The notes: generated from the letters alone by a model not told the origin. Positions 33,249 to 42,240 are shown, counted from the stretch's first letter. The stretch: DNA of 55,705 bases from Spirochaetae bacterium HGW-Spirochaetae-4 (GCA_002839335.1 PGXU01000019.1:1-55705), one strand, 5' to 3'. Numbers and translations are program-made.

Positions 33249-34223
33249 TCACGGGTGAACTGCATTCTTCACTTCCTTTCCCTGCAGGAACACAGCCAGA
33301 TTATCCACCGCAATGTCCATCAGCCGCTTTCGGGATTCCCTTGGGGCCCATGCGATATGTGGTGTGACGATGCATGTTTCAGAAGCGATCAGCGGATTGT
33401 CGGTAGCAGGTGGTTCGGTTGCGACGACATCGACCGCGGCTCCACCAACCTTCCCCGAATCCAAGGCCTCTGCCAAATCCTTCTCCACGATCAACGGACC
33501 GCGCGAGGTATTGATTATCAACACGCCATCCTTCATACGGGAAATGGATTGCCGATTGACCATTCCTTTGGTCTGGTCGGTAAGCGGGCAATGGAGACTG
33601 ATGACATCGGCATTCCGCAACACATCGTCGAGTTGGGCATAGACGATTCCCTCGGCCGCCGCACTCGGGTCCTCGTATGCATCGAACGCAAGGACCCGCA
33701 TACCCAAGGCAGAAGCGATTCTCGCTGTGGAACGACCGATTCTCCCCAACCCGATGATACCCATGGTCTTGCCGGCCAATTCGATCAAGGGATAATCCCA
33801 AAAGCAGAAATCCTCACTGGCTGCCCATCTACCGGCTTTCACCGCCTTGCTGTGTTCCCCGACATGATGGCATAGTTCCAACAGAAGGGCGAATACATAC
33901 TGGGCGACGGCTGTCGTCCCATAGGTCGGGATATTGGTGACGACGATACCTCTTGCCGATGCAGCGGCGACATCAACCACATTGTATCCGGTGGCAAGTA
34001 CGCCGATGTACCGGATATTCGGACAGGCATCCAACACCTTGCTGTCGATAGGAGTCTTGTTGGTGACCACTATGGCCGCATCGCCGATACGTTCAACTAT
34101 CTTGTCCGAGGAGGTGCGGTCAAAGACCTCCAATGTTCCCAGGGCCTCGAAGCCGCTCCAATCCAAATCGCCGGGATTCAAGGTGAATCCGTCCAATAGC
34201 ACAATCCGTTCCTGTCTTGACAC
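33249..34223 (-). CDS. D-2-hydroxyacid dehydrogenase (NAD-dependent)
   Basis: A 324-residue D-isomer-specific 2-hydroxyacid dehydrogenase, similar to glycerate/hydroxypyruvate reductases. The NAD motif is G-L-G-R-I-G, and the catalytic triad is seen as R in N-T-S-R-G-P, E in V-A-T-E-P-P and H in T-P-H-I-A-W-A. I start at GTG 34223 because AGGAGG precedes it at six bases; an upstream TTG lies inside that site. It follows the cupin isomerase gene with a 12-base gap. It would interconvert a 2-keto acid and a D-hydroxy acid in the pathway. Confidence 0.88.
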   Translation of the reverse strand: MSRQERIVLLDGFTLNPGDLDWSGFEALGTLEVFDRTSSDKIVERIGDAAIVVTNKTPIDSKVLDACPNIRYIGVLATGYNVVDVAAASARGIVVTNIPTYGTTAVAQYVFALLLELCHHVGEHSKAVKAGRWAASEDFCFWDYPLIELAGKTMGIIGLGRIGRSTARIASALGMRVLAFDAYEDPSAAAEGIVYAQLDDVLRNADVISLHCPLTDQTKGMVNRQSISRMKDGVLIINTSRGPLIVEKDLAEALDSGKVGGAAVDVVATEPPATDNPLIASETCIVTPHIAWAPRESRKRLMDIAVDNLAVFLQGKEVKNAVHP

Positions 34224-34234
34224 GCTCGCCCTCC

Positions 34235-34786
34235 TCAATTCTCATCTTCGACAATTTTTGTCATACGCAACACATCCGTATCGGTGAACTGGTCAAGGAT
34301 ATCGCGGACACACGTGGAAAAACTGAAGATACAGCCGCCCTCGGGGCCACCTCTCATCCAATGCTTGACTCCGGGAGGTATGATCACCTGGACGCCCGGG
34401 GTCAGGTCGAGACGGTTGCCACATGTGAAGCAATCCGATTTCCATTGGGGTACCAATGAAGTATCCACCGGTTCGTCACCCTCTTCAAAATACTGGACGG
34501 TACCCCAGAACCCCCGAAGTATCTCTTCCTTACCGGGGTCGTTGCCCACTGGCGGATGCCAATGCTCGGGAAGTATCTGTCCCGGAAACAGGACTATCAG
34601 TTTCGCACTGATCCGTTCCGTGGCGAAGAGAGTCAGGATCTGAGCACCTTCCCTTGTGGGCGCACCCAACCCGAAATCGGCTATAGCAATCGAATCCAAC
34701 TCCTGGCGTGTTACGGGAAATCCCGTTTGCTCCAGTATCTGTGCAGCTTGCTGACGCAGGCTTCTTTCTTGGGATCGAGTAATCAT
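34235..34786 (-). CDS. D-lyxose/D-mannose isomerase-like cupin
   Basis: A 183-residue cupin of the D-lyxose ketol-isomerase family. The metal ligands are visible as H75 and H77 (E-H-W-H-P-P), E88 (G-K-E-E-I-L-R) and H142 (G-V-K-H-W). Characterised relatives isomerise D-lyxose to xylulose and D-mannose to fructose. First gene of a three-gene unit whose promoter carries operator site 3. The start follows AGGAGGGAG. Confidence 0.85.
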   Translation of the reverse strand: MITRSQERSLRQQAAQILEQTGFPVTRQELDSIAIADFGLGAPTREGAQILTLFATERISAKLIVLFPGQILPEHWHPPVGNDPGKEEILRGFWGTVQYFEEGDEPVDTSLVPQWKSDCFTCGNRLDLTPGVQVIIPPGVKHWMRGGPEGGCIFSFSTCVRDILDQFTDTDVLRMTKIVEDEN

Positions 34787-34807
34787 GCACTCCCTCCTCT
34801 ATTCCCC

Positions 34808-34823
34808 AAATTGTATTCAATAT
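34808..34823. promoter_or_regulatory. Regulon operator site 3 (cupin isomerase promoter)
   Basis: AAATTGTATTCAATAT, reverse ATATTGAATACAATTT. It overlaps the edge of the minus-strand -10 box and the predicted start of transcription. Confidence 0.65.
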
Positions 34824-34850
34824 TCTAATATATGCGGGGTGAAATGTCAA
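34822..34850 (-). promoter_or_regulatory. Promoter of the isomerase-dehydrogenase-transaldolase unit
   Basis: Minus-strand TTGACA (34845-34850), 17-base spacer, TAGAAT (34822-34827), with operator site 3 directly downstream. Confidence 0.75.
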
Positions 34851-34870
34851 AAAAAATGATAAAAGAAAAA

Positions 34871-34887
34871 ATGATGTATACAATATT
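34871..34887. promoter_or_regulatory. Regulon operator site 4 (EamA-transketolase unit)
   Basis: ATGATGTATACAATATT shares the TGTATACAATAT core with sites 1 and 5. It lies 41 bases before the EamA ATG. I cannot place a good -35/-10 pair for this unit. Confidence 0.6.
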
Positions 34888-34928
34888 TTTTTAATGACAA
34901 GATTCCAGTCTTACAGTATCCTTAATCC

Positions 34929-35852
34929 ATGAAGAGATCAGCCAGTATTCCACTCATCTTTCTTGCGACGATCGGGTATGGGCTCATGCCCATATTCACC
35001 CTTGTCGCATACGCCGCCAAAACCTCGCCCAGCGAGCTGGTCCTCATGCGATTCGTAGGTGCCGCGGTTCTCATGTGGATATACTATATAGCCACGGGAA
35101 GGACCGCCAAGCTAACCGCTTATCCAAAGGCAGTGGTCCTCCGAGTCGTGTTCATGATCGGAATTCCCTTCACCTTGACGATACTGGTCAAATTCCTGGC
35201 TTTCACCACCATGCCGGTTGGCATTGTGCAAGCAATCTTCTATGGATATCCGTTGATAGTCATGTTGATCGGAGTTTCCAGTGGAAGGGAGTCCTTCTAC
35301 TTGTCGCGACTGCTCGGCTATATGGTCATACTTGTGGGAATCCTTCTTACCATGGATTTTTCCGATGCACGGTTGACTGTGGTCGGGGTACTGCTTTCGG
35401 TCGCTTCACCGGTTGTCTACAGTTGGTATATCCTTAGCCTACGCCACAAGAAGGTGATACCCGTGCCAAGTCCGGTTATCACCACCTATGTGATGACCAC
35501 CGGTTCCGTACTGATGGTACTTGCGTTTCCCTTCTTCCCCAACAACGGCTTCTCATTCGAAAGCCAAGCTTGGTGGGGCATCGCCGGACTCGTCTTGATC
35601 TCCTCGGTCGGCGCTTTCATTGTTTTCAATTATGGCGCGAAACATGTCGACAGTAGTCTTGCCGCTACAATCTGCTGTTTCGAACCGATCATCACCATTC
35701 TCATCGAGATCCTGTTTCTTGGCGGATACTATACGCCAAGACAAATGGCCGGTATTGTCCTGATTCCTTCGGGGATACTCTTCTCCCTACTCTTCTCTAG
35801 AAAATTAAAACCCAAAAATCCCGTATGTTGCACAATCGGAGGTGATTCGTGA
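34929..35852 (+). CDS. EamA/DMT-family transporter of the sugar regulon
   Basis: A 307-residue membrane protein with about ten hydrophobic segments in two EamA repeats. It heads the unit with the two transketolase subunits, and its TGA overlaps the GTG of the next gene, so it is tightly tied to that pathway. A role as exporter of a pathway end-product is plausible because the TctABC system already supplies import. There is no clear ribosome binding site before its ATG. Confidence 0.87.
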   Translation: MKRSASIPLIFLATIGYGLMPIFTLVAYAAKTSPSELVLMRFVGAAVLMWIYYIATGRTAKLTAYPKAVVLRVVFMIGIPFTLTILVKFLAFTTMPVGIVQAIFYGYPLIVMLIGVSSGRESFYLSRLLGYMVILVGILLTMDFSDARLTVVGVLLSVASPVVYSWYILSLRHKKVIPVPSPVITTYVMTTGSVLMVLAFPFFPNNGFSFESQAWWGIAGLVLISSVGAFIVFNYGAKHVDSSLAATICCFEPIITILIEILFLGGYYTPRQMAGIVLIPSGILFSLLFSRKLKPKNPVCCTIGGDS

Positions 35853-36694
35853 TACAAAATCAAAAGAAAGATGCTGTGGTCCAGAAGCTTGAAGCCCAAG
35901 CAAAGGAATTGCGCAAGACCATCCTGACCATGATCCATGAGGCCAAGTCGGGTCATCCCGGTGGATCGCTGTCCGCCGCGGATATCATGGCGGTCCTGTA
36001 TTTCGAGGAATTGCAGATCAGACCCCAGGATCCCCATTGGGAGGAACGTGACCGGTTTGTCCTGTCGAAAGGACATGTCTGTCCAGTCCTGTACTCTTGT
36101 CTCGCACTTCGCGGGTATTTTCCCATGGACGTGGTAAAGACCCTCAGGAAAGAAGGTTCCATGCTCCAAGGACACCCGGATATGAAGCGGTGCCCCGGAG
36201 TGGATATCAGTACCGGATCCCTCGGGCAGGGATTGTCGACAGCTGTCGGCATGGCGCTTGCCGGCAAACGCGACGACAGGAAGTATCGGGTCTTCTGTCT
36301 TGTCGGGGACGGGGAATCGCAGGAAGGACAGATATGGGAAGCTGTGCAAACCGCAGTCAAATACCAATTGGACAATCTTGTCATTATCGTCGACAACAAT
36401 GGGCTCCAAAACGACAATACCTGCGAAGTAGTCATGCCTCTTGGTGATCTTGCGGTGAAGTTCGAGGCTTTTGGATGCGCTGTCCAACGTATCGACGGAC
36501 ATTCGATTCCAGAGATTCGTGCGGCTTTCGGATTTGCGCGGGAACATCGCGGTGGCAAACCCCATTGTATCGTTGCAAAAACGGTCAAGGGAAAGGGAGT
36601 CTCCTTCATGGAGCACGTGGTCGCGTGGCATGGAACGCCTCCGAATGATGAGCAATACGGTGCCGCGATACAAGAAATCGAAGGAGGTGTATGA
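35849..36694 (+). CDS. Transketolase, N-terminal (TPP-binding) subunit
   Basis: A 281-residue protein equal to the first third of a classical transketolase. It has K-S-G-H-P-G-G-S, G-S-L-G-Q-G-L-S and the thiamine diphosphate motif G-D-G-E-S-Q-E-G...N (about residues 152-181). The GTG start follows CGGAGGTGA and overlaps the EamA stop. The next gene supplies the remaining domains, so the two form one enzyme. Two-subunit transketolases recur in special sugar pathways such as apiose and sulfoquinovose breakdown. Confidence 0.92.
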   Translation: MIQNQKKDAVVQKLEAQAKELRKTILTMIHEAKSGHPGGSLSAADIMAVLYFEELQIRPQDPHWEERDRFVLSKGHVCPVLYSCLALRGYFPMDVVKTLRKEGSMLQGHPDMKRCPGVDISTGSLGQGLSTAVGMALAGKRDDRKYRVFCLVGDGESQEGQIWEAVQTAVKYQLDNLVIIVDNNGLQNDNTCEVVMPLGDLAVKFEAFGCAVQRIDGHSIPEIRAAFGFAREHRGGKPHCIVAKTVKGKGVSFMEHVVAWHGTPPNDEQYGAAIQEIEGGV

Positions 36695-37635
36695 TGGATG
36701 CAATACAAGGATTGCCCACTCGTGACGCATATGGAAAGGCTATTGTAGCCCTTGGAGAAAAGAACCGGAATGTCTACGTGGTGGACTGCGATATCGGAAA
36801 GTCCTGCAAGACCGGAGAGTTCATGCAGTCGTTTCCCCAGCAGTATGTCAATGTCGGTATCGCCGAGCAGAACGGTTGCGGTCTCGCAGCGGGATTGGCG
36901 ACATGTGGAAAAATCCCATTCGTCACCACCTATGCGGTCTTCGGCAGTATGCGGATGCTCGAACAGATACGGCAAGAGGTATGTTACCCCAATCTGAATG
37001 TGAAGATAGCCTGTTCGCATGGCGGTTTCACCCCTGCCAACGATGGAGCGAGCCACCAGGGAATCGAGGACCTCGGAGTCTTGAGGACTATCCCCAACAT
37101 GACGGTGATCGCACCAGCCGACTACCATTCGGCATACGCGTTGGTCAAGGCCGCTGGAGCGGATCATTATGGGCCGGTCTACCTCAGGTTCACCCGCGAT
37201 GCGGTGCCATTCATATACTCCGAGGATGATACATTCGAGATCGGGAAAGCCAAGGTGCTATCGAACGGATCGGATATCACCATAATCTCCAACGGAGATA
37301 TCCTTTCCCGTTGTGTGGCGGCAAAAGACAGGCTTGTAGAATCGGGAATATCCGTTCGGTTGCTCGATATGCATACAATCAAGCCCATCGACAAGGAAGC
37401 GGTGCTCGATTCGATAGCCACGACAAAGGGAATCATTACAGTCGAGGACCACAACATAATCAATGGACTGGGAAGCGCAGTGAGCGAGATAGTGGCGGAA
37501 GTCGGTGGTTGCCGGGTATCGAGAATCGGTATCCAGGACCAGTTTGGGGAATCGGCTCCCTATGAACGGCTGTTGGAAAAGAATTTCATCACCGTCGAAA
37601 ATATCGTCGAGACAGCCATACGCATGTTGAAGTAA
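36691..37635 (+). CDS. Transketolase, C-terminal subunit
   Basis: A 314-residue protein carrying the pyrimidine-binding and C-terminal transketolase domains. It has V-G-I-A-E-Q-N (glutamate that activates thiamine diphosphate, about residue 59), the H-G-G-F and D-G-A-S-H-Q-G-I-E-D blocks, and R-F-T-R-D. Its ATG overlaps the stop of the N-terminal subunit and follows GGAGGTG. A strong terminator follows. Confidence 0.92.
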   Translation: MMDAIQGLPTRDAYGKAIVALGEKNRNVYVVDCDIGKSCKTGEFMQSFPQQYVNVGIAEQNGCGLAAGLATCGKIPFVTTYAVFGSMRMLEQIRQEVCYPNLNVKIACSHGGFTPANDGASHQGIEDLGVLRTIPNMTVIAPADYHSAYALVKAAGADHYGPVYLRFTRDAVPFIYSEDDTFEIGKAKVLSNGSDITIISNGDILSRCVAAKDRLVESGISVRLLDMHTIKPIDKEAVLDSIATTKGIITVEDHNIINGLGSAVSEIVAEVGGCRVSRIGIQDQFGESAPYERLLEKNFITVENIVETAIRMLK

Positions 37636-37657
37636 AGCCAGCTACGTTTGGATATGC

Positions 37658-37686
37658 AACGGGTCCCTCACCAGAAGGGACCCGTT
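37658..37686 (+). terminator. Terminator after the transketolase genes
   Basis: AACGGGTCCCT, 7-base loop, AGGGACCCGTT. The T-run is short (TTCCTTA). It sits 23 bases after the stop codon and 41 before the convergent aldo/keto reductase stop. Confidence 0.75.
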
Positions 37687-37726
37687 CCTTATATGTTCAC
37701 ATCATACTATAGAGGAGCAACAGAAG

Positions 37727-38767
37727 CTATCCGATAACTATCCCCGGAAAACTTGCGGCACGTTCAGAGAATTGCTTGTTGGTCTCCTCGTTGAAGCTCC
37801 ACAAGTATGATTTCTCAGGTGCACTGATACGGTTGAGTCCGGCCCGGAGTTCGTCTGTCAAAACCAGGTCGGCAGCCGCCATCGTGTCCACGAGTTGATC
37901 CAGAGATTTGGCACCCAGGATCACCGAAGAGACGTATTGCTTATCCAACAACCATGCTATAGCCAGTCTGGAGGCGGATATACCGGCCGAAGTTGCCAAT
38001 TCCTGCAAATCGTCGGCAATCTTCTTTCCTCGTCCAGTCCAGAAGCGTGGAACATCGAGATTCTTGCGGTAATCGAAACGGGAATCCTTGGGCACTTCAG
38101 TGACACCGCTGTATTTTCCGGTCAGTAGCCCTCCGGCTAGAGGACTCCAGCAGAGGATTCCAATTCCTTGGTTGACCATCGCGGGAAAGATTTCCTGCTC
38201 ACAATTCCGGTCGATCATGTTGTACATGTACTGGCCACAGACGAAGCCACTGCTCCGGCGTGCCTTGGACTCCATGGAGTCGAGGACTACCCGCCATGCA
38301 GGCAAATTGCTGCAGGCACCGTATAGTATCTTTCCCTGCTGTTTCAGGATATCCAAGGTCTCCATGATCTCCTCTGGGGCGACCACCGGATCCGGACGAT
38401 GCAGGTAGTAGATATCGATATAGTCGGTACCGAGACGTCTCAAGCTGGCCTCGACCGAAGTCATGATATGTTTGCGGCTCGAGCCGACACCATTCGCGCT
38501 CTGGTCGAATGGGAAATTGCACTTGGAGGCCACAAGAACATTGTCACGTTGTATCTTTGGCAGGAAAGTTCCGATGATACGTTCACTTTCTCCCTTCGCA
38601 TAGACATCGGCACAATCGAGCATGTTCCCGCCGGCTTCAACATAGGCTGCCATGATCCGATGCGATTCCTGCTCGTCGCATCCCCATCCCTGTGCTCCAA
38701 ATGTCATGGTTCCGAGTGTCAATTCCGACACGGCCAGCCCAGATTTACCCAAGTAACGATAGTTCAT
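37727..38767 (-). CDS. Aldo/keto reductase
   Basis: A 346-residue NADP-type aldo/keto reductase. The catalytic tetrad is visible as D and Y in D-C-A-D-V-Y-A-K-G-E-S-E (Y about 61), K in V-A-S-K-C and H in Y-Y-L-H-R-P-D. It is the last gene of the TctCBA unit, 35 bases after tctA with GGGAGG before its ATG. It may reduce a sugar, keto-sugar or aldehyde of the pathway. Confidence 0.9.
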   Translation of the reverse strand: MNYRYLGKSGLAVSELTLGTMTFGAQGWGCDEQESHRIMAAYVEAGGNMLDCADVYAKGESERIIGTFLPKIQRDNVLVASKCNFPFDQSANGVGSSRKHIMTSVEASLRRLGTDYIDIYYLHRPDPVVAPEEIMETLDILKQQGKILYGACSNLPAWRVVLDSMESKARRSSGFVCGQYMYNMIDRNCEQEIFPAMVNQGIGILCWSPLAGGLLTGKYSGVTEVPKDSRFDYRKNLDVPRFWTGRGKKIADDLQELATSAGISASRLAIAWLLDKQYVSSVILGAKSLDQLVDTMAAADLVLTDELRAGLNRISAPEKSYLWSFNEETNKQFSERAASFPGIVIG

Positions 38768-38802
38768 TGTAGCCTCCCTTCAGATAACGAATTCTTGCAA
38801 CG

Positions 38803-40314
38803 TCAAGCCTTACGTAGGATTTTCGCCAATAATCTCTTATATATCCTGGTGTTGCTGATGAATGTAAATATAATGATCAGCAACAGGATCAGAGCTACCG
38901 GTCGGGTGAAGAACGGCGCCAGGCTACCCTGTGATACCATCAGGCCCCGTCTCAGGTTGGCATCTGCCATGGAACCCAAAATGACTCCGATGACCAATGG
39001 AGGAATCGGATATCCCATGTTTGTCAGGTAATAGGTGAGAATCCCCATGGGAATCATCAGATAGAGGTTGAACACCTTCAAGCCCAATGCATACGAACCT
39101 ATCAAACACAAGACCGCAACGACCGGCATGAACAGTGCTGGTGGTACCTTGAGCAATTTCACCACCTGTTTTGCAAGCAGGATACCCACGATCCACATGG
39201 ACATCGAGGCCAGGAATAGGATCGCACTGATTCCGATGGTGAATCCCGGTTGTTCGATCTCCAGCATCGGACCAGGTGCGACGCCATGGAGCATCAGGGC
39301 TCCCAACAGCATGGCCGCGGGAGGGCTTCCTGGAATACCCATGGAGAGCAATGGAATCATCGCACCACCGATGCACGAGTTGTTGGCGACTTCGGAAGCA
39401 ATAATCCCTTCCTCAAAACCCGTTCCATACTTTTCCGGGTGTTTCGAGGATTTCTTCGCCGTGCCGTATGAGACCCAGGCTGCAATATCCTCGCCAATAC
39501 CAGGAACTGCTCCGATTCCGACTCCGATCAGGGCACTTCTGACAATATGTTTCACATTCCGACCTATTGTACCAAAGGAGGGTATGATCTTCTCGATTTT
39601 TGCCGGTTCCGCGGTCACCTGGCGATCTTTCAACACCTGGATGATCTGGGGGATACCAAAGGCACCAATCAATACGGGAACCACCTCGATTCCGCTCTCG
39701 AGTTGCATCATCCCCAAGGTGAACCGCGGATAGACTTGCAGCTGGTCCCGACCGACCATGGCTATGAACAATCCCAGGAATCCAGTGATCCATCCCTTCT
39801 GTACGGTATCGGGACAGGAAATGCTTCCACTGATCAGGATACCGAAGAACGCCAGGAGGAAGAACTCGAACGAGGTGAACTGCATGGCCAGGGCCGCGAT
39901 CAATGGTGTGAATATGACGACGAACGTCATTCCGACGATCGTACCCAAGGCACTCGCGGTTGTTGTCAGTCCCAAAGCCTTGCCGGCCTCACCACGCAAG
40001 GCCATGGGATACCCTTCCAAAGCCGTCGCGGCAGCCGAAGCTGTTCCGGGGATATTGAGCATGATCGATCCGTAGGAACCACCATAGACGGCTCCGACAT
40101 AAATCCCCATGAGCGCCACCAAGGCCGCTTGGGTCGACATGCTGTAGGTCAGTGTAGTCAACAGCGCGACACCCAATGTAGCCGTCAAACCGGGCAGGGC
40201 TCCAAAAATTATCCCCATCAAAGTACTTCCGAACAGGATGAGCAGCAGGGAAGGACTCGAGATGATGCTGAATATGTTGGAGAAAAATATTCCAAATTGT
40301 TGCACAATGTTCAT
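38803..40314 (-). CDS. tctA: Tripartite tricarboxylate transporter large permease (TctA)
   Basis: A 503-residue membrane protein of the TctA family. It has the signature G-A-L-P-G-L-T-A-T near residue 40, Y-G-G-S-Y-G-S-I-M-L-N-I-P-G-T and a second G-A-V-P-G-I-G-E-D. Around twelve hydrophobic segments. The ATG follows GAAGGAGAAC. It works with TctB and the binding protein TctC to import an organic anion. Confidence 0.93.
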   Translation of the reverse strand: MNIVQQFGIFFSNIFSIISSPSLLLILFGSTLMGIIFGALPGLTATLGVALLTTLTYSMSTQAALVALMGIYVGAVYGGSYGSIMLNIPGTASAAATALEGYPMALRGEAGKALGLTTTASALGTIVGMTFVVIFTPLIAALAMQFTSFEFFLLAFFGILISGSISCPDTVQKGWITGFLGLFIAMVGRDQLQVYPRFTLGMMQLESGIEVVPVLIGAFGIPQIIQVLKDRQVTAEPAKIEKIIPSFGTIGRNVKHIVRSALIGVGIGAVPGIGEDIAAWVSYGTAKKSSKHPEKYGTGFEEGIIASEVANNSCIGGAMIPLLSMGIPGSPPAAMLLGALMLHGVAPGPMLEIEQPGFTIGISAILFLASMSMWIVGILLAKQVVKLLKVPPALFMPVVAVLCLIGSYALGLKVFNLYLMIPMGILTYYLTNMGYPIPPLVIGVILGSMADANLRRGLMVSQGSLAPFFTRPVALILLLIIIFTFISNTRIYKRLLAKILRKA

Positions 40315-40335
40315 GACACGTTCTCCTTCATACCA

Positions 40336-41094
40336 TTACCTGAGGGTGTAGTATACGAGCGACATAAGGTTTACGATCCCACCTTCCACTGGAAGAGGAA
40401 TCCGAAGTACATACCGGAAAATCGGCACGAGGACCAACGGGGCAATATAGGTCATCAGCATTGCATGCCTGAACTTCCTGTTTACCTTTTCATCGGGGAC
40501 CTTCCGCAACTGGAGCTTCATCCAAATGGTCAATGCCACTATCATGAGCAATGCGATGATATCGAGTAGATAGATGAAGATCGAAGCAAATACCACATCC
40601 AGTTTGAAAATCGATATGACCAGTAGAATCGCCATTTCACTAGTATAGAAGTAGAATGTCGAACGCATGAATTTTGCATCGTCTATATAGAATACGCTTA
40701 TGGTGAATGACAGGTACAACACCAAGGTCAAGAAAAAATCGACCATAGTGAGGTTCATGTATACCATAGCGATCAAAGGCAACAATACGGAGGCATAGCG
40801 AATATTTGCATCGCTAAGCAGTTTTTTTCCTTTTCCGGAAGCCCAGAGTACCTTCAGGGCCTCCTTGCCACCATGTTTCATGGCATGCACGAAAATGGTG
40901 ATTGCCAGCAATATGATTGCTGTTCCAATTATCAATGGCATGAGTGCGGGAGAGACATACCATACGCTATTGACTCCAGCGTACGAATCTCTTAGAGGCA
41001 TCTTGAAGGATTCGAATAGAATCCATACGCCCAGCAGGAAAAAGAGAATGCTGGTTATCAGGTCGGCACCACGTAATTTTGTATTATCCATCAT
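40336..41094 (-). CDS. tctB: Tripartite tricarboxylate transporter small permease (TctB)
   Basis: A 252-residue membrane protein with five or six hydrophobic segments, longer than the roughly 150 residues common for TctB. The family opening (a membrane segment followed by L-R-D-S-Y-A...V-S-P-A-L-M-P-L-I-I-G) is present. I start at 41094, after AAGGTGAT; a second ATG follows directly. Identity rests partly on its place between tctC and tctA. Confidence 0.82.
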   Translation of the reverse strand: MMDNTKLRGADLITSILFFLLGVWILFESFKMPLRDSYAGVNSVWYVSPALMPLIIGTAIILLAITIFVHAMKHGGKEALKVLWASGKGKKLLSDANIRYASVLLPLIAMVYMNLTMVDFFLTLVLYLSFTISVFYIDDAKFMRSTFYFYTSEMAILLVISIFKLDVVFASIFIYLLDIIALLMIVALTIWMKLQLRKVPDEKVNRKFRHAMLMTYIAPLVLVPIFRYVLRIPLPVEGGIVNLMSLVYYTLR

Positions 41095-41175
41095 AATATT
41101 GATCACCTTACGAATGGAGTTGTGATTGCTCACAACTCCATTCAATCACGAGTTTGCTATAGGTCGATAGTAGAT

Positions 41176-42177
41176 TTATCTGGGAATACCAAGCGTTTTC
41201 GGATCCACTTTGGCGGCACCGAGATCCCACAATGTCCACGAGAATACCGATTCAAGCTTGTCGAAGATGTCGTTGGCTTCTTTTCCTACATAACCCTTCA
41301 GTGTGAAATAACGTTCCGCACCGAATTTCTTGATCGGATCGGTAGTCATGGCAACCTTGAAGGCTTCCTGCAATTTTGCTTTCACAGCTTCTGGAGCATC
41401 CTTGCGGATAGCGAATCCAATCTGTTGTTCGAGAGGCAGATACTCCGACAGTCCGGGGTATGCCGTGAATGCAGACGGGATCTTCTTGCCCATGAAATCG
41501 AAGTCCTCGGGAATCAACATGCCGAGCGGTCGAAGTTTTCCAGCCTTGAGCAATTCAGCCTGTTCCTGGACAGAAGTGATGACCAAGGTGACTTCACCTG
41601 TCATCGCCGCATTCTGTGAAGCTGCGCTGCTGTCATAGGGAATGAAGTTGAACTGTGCACCCGAGCCTTTCTCGAAAGCCAACAGGTTCAAGTGGTGGAT
41701 CGAACCGGCAGCACTGCTTCCCGCACGAATACTCTTCGGGTTCTTCTTTGCCGCTTCAACCAATTCGGCGATTGTGTTGTACGGAGCGTTGGGAGTTACG
41801 GATACCAGGTCGGGGGATCCACCGATAATGAAGAAATCCCATACGTTCATCCGATTCTCGAATCCACCCTGGACAGCTGCGGTAACAACCGATTCAGACA
41901 ATCCGCAGAGTGTATAGCCGTCTGCAGGTTTTGCGAAAGCTTCATACATTCCAACTGAACCGCCAACTCCACCTGTAACGTTGTTCACGTTGACGTTGAC
42001 TCCGAGTTCCTTGGCCATCTCAGCCATAACCAGACGGTTGGCTGTATCCGTTCCACCACCAGCACCCCATACCAGGATATTCGTGATATCACGCGCTGGA
42101 TACTCAACCTCTGCCTGGGCAGATACAAACCCTAGAGCGACAACAAGCACGATAAGCATCAGTAAAATCCGTTTCAT
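41176..42177 (-). CDS. tctC: Tripartite tricarboxylate transporter binding protein (TctC)
   Basis: A 333-residue secreted binding protein of the TctC/Bug family. The signal peptide ends near F-V-S-A-Q-A. Family blocks are Y-P-A-R-D-I-T-N-I-L-V near the mature N-terminus, G-G-G-T-D-T-A-N-R and V-N-N-V-T-G-G-V-G-G. Ligands of this family are mostly carboxylates, which suggests an acidic substrate for the regulon. First gene of the unit, after AAGGAGGAAGG. Confidence 0.92.
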   Translation of the reverse strand: MKRILLMLIVLVVALGFVSAQAEVEYPARDITNILVWGAGGGTDTANRLVMAEMAKELGVNVNVNNVTGGVGGSVGMYEAFAKPADGYTLCGLSESVVTAAVQGGFENRMNVWDFFIIGGSPDLVSVTPNAPYNTIAELVEAAKKNPKSIRAGSSAAGSIHHLNLLAFEKGSGAQFNFIPYDSSAASQNAAMTGEVTLVITSVQEQAELLKAGKLRPLGMLIPEDFDFMGKKIPSAFTAYPGLSEYLPLEQQIGFAIRKDAPEAVKAKLQEAFKVAMTTDPIKKFGAERYFTLKGYVGKEANDIFDKLESVFSWTLWDLGAAKVDPKTLGIPR

Positions 42178-42194
42178 AACCTTCCTCCTTGCGA

Positions 42195-42211
42195 AATATT
42201 GTATACAAAAT
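42195..42211. promoter_or_regulatory. Regulon operator site 5 (tctC promoter)
   Basis: AATATTGTATACAAAAT; its reverse complement shares 16 straight bases with site 1. It lies right after the -10 box of the tctC promoter and 18 bases before the ATG. Confidence 0.75.
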
Positions 42212-42212
42212 T

Positions 42213-42240
42213 ATTTTAGCATAGTTGTCGGCCATGTCAA
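42213..42240 (-). promoter_or_regulatory. Promoter of the tctCBA-aldo/keto reductase unit
   Basis: Minus-strand TTGACA (42235-42240), 16-base spacer, TAAAAT (42213-42218), operator site 5 immediately downstream. Confidence 0.78.

Noticed and set aside
32288-33367. 359-codon plus-strand frame opposite the transaldolase
   Set aside because: No recognisable domain; antisense to a gene with a visible Schiff-base lysine motif and good start.
39547-40569. 340-codon plus-strand frame opposite tctA/tctB
   Set aside because: Low-complexity charged sequence that spans two real genes on the other strand.
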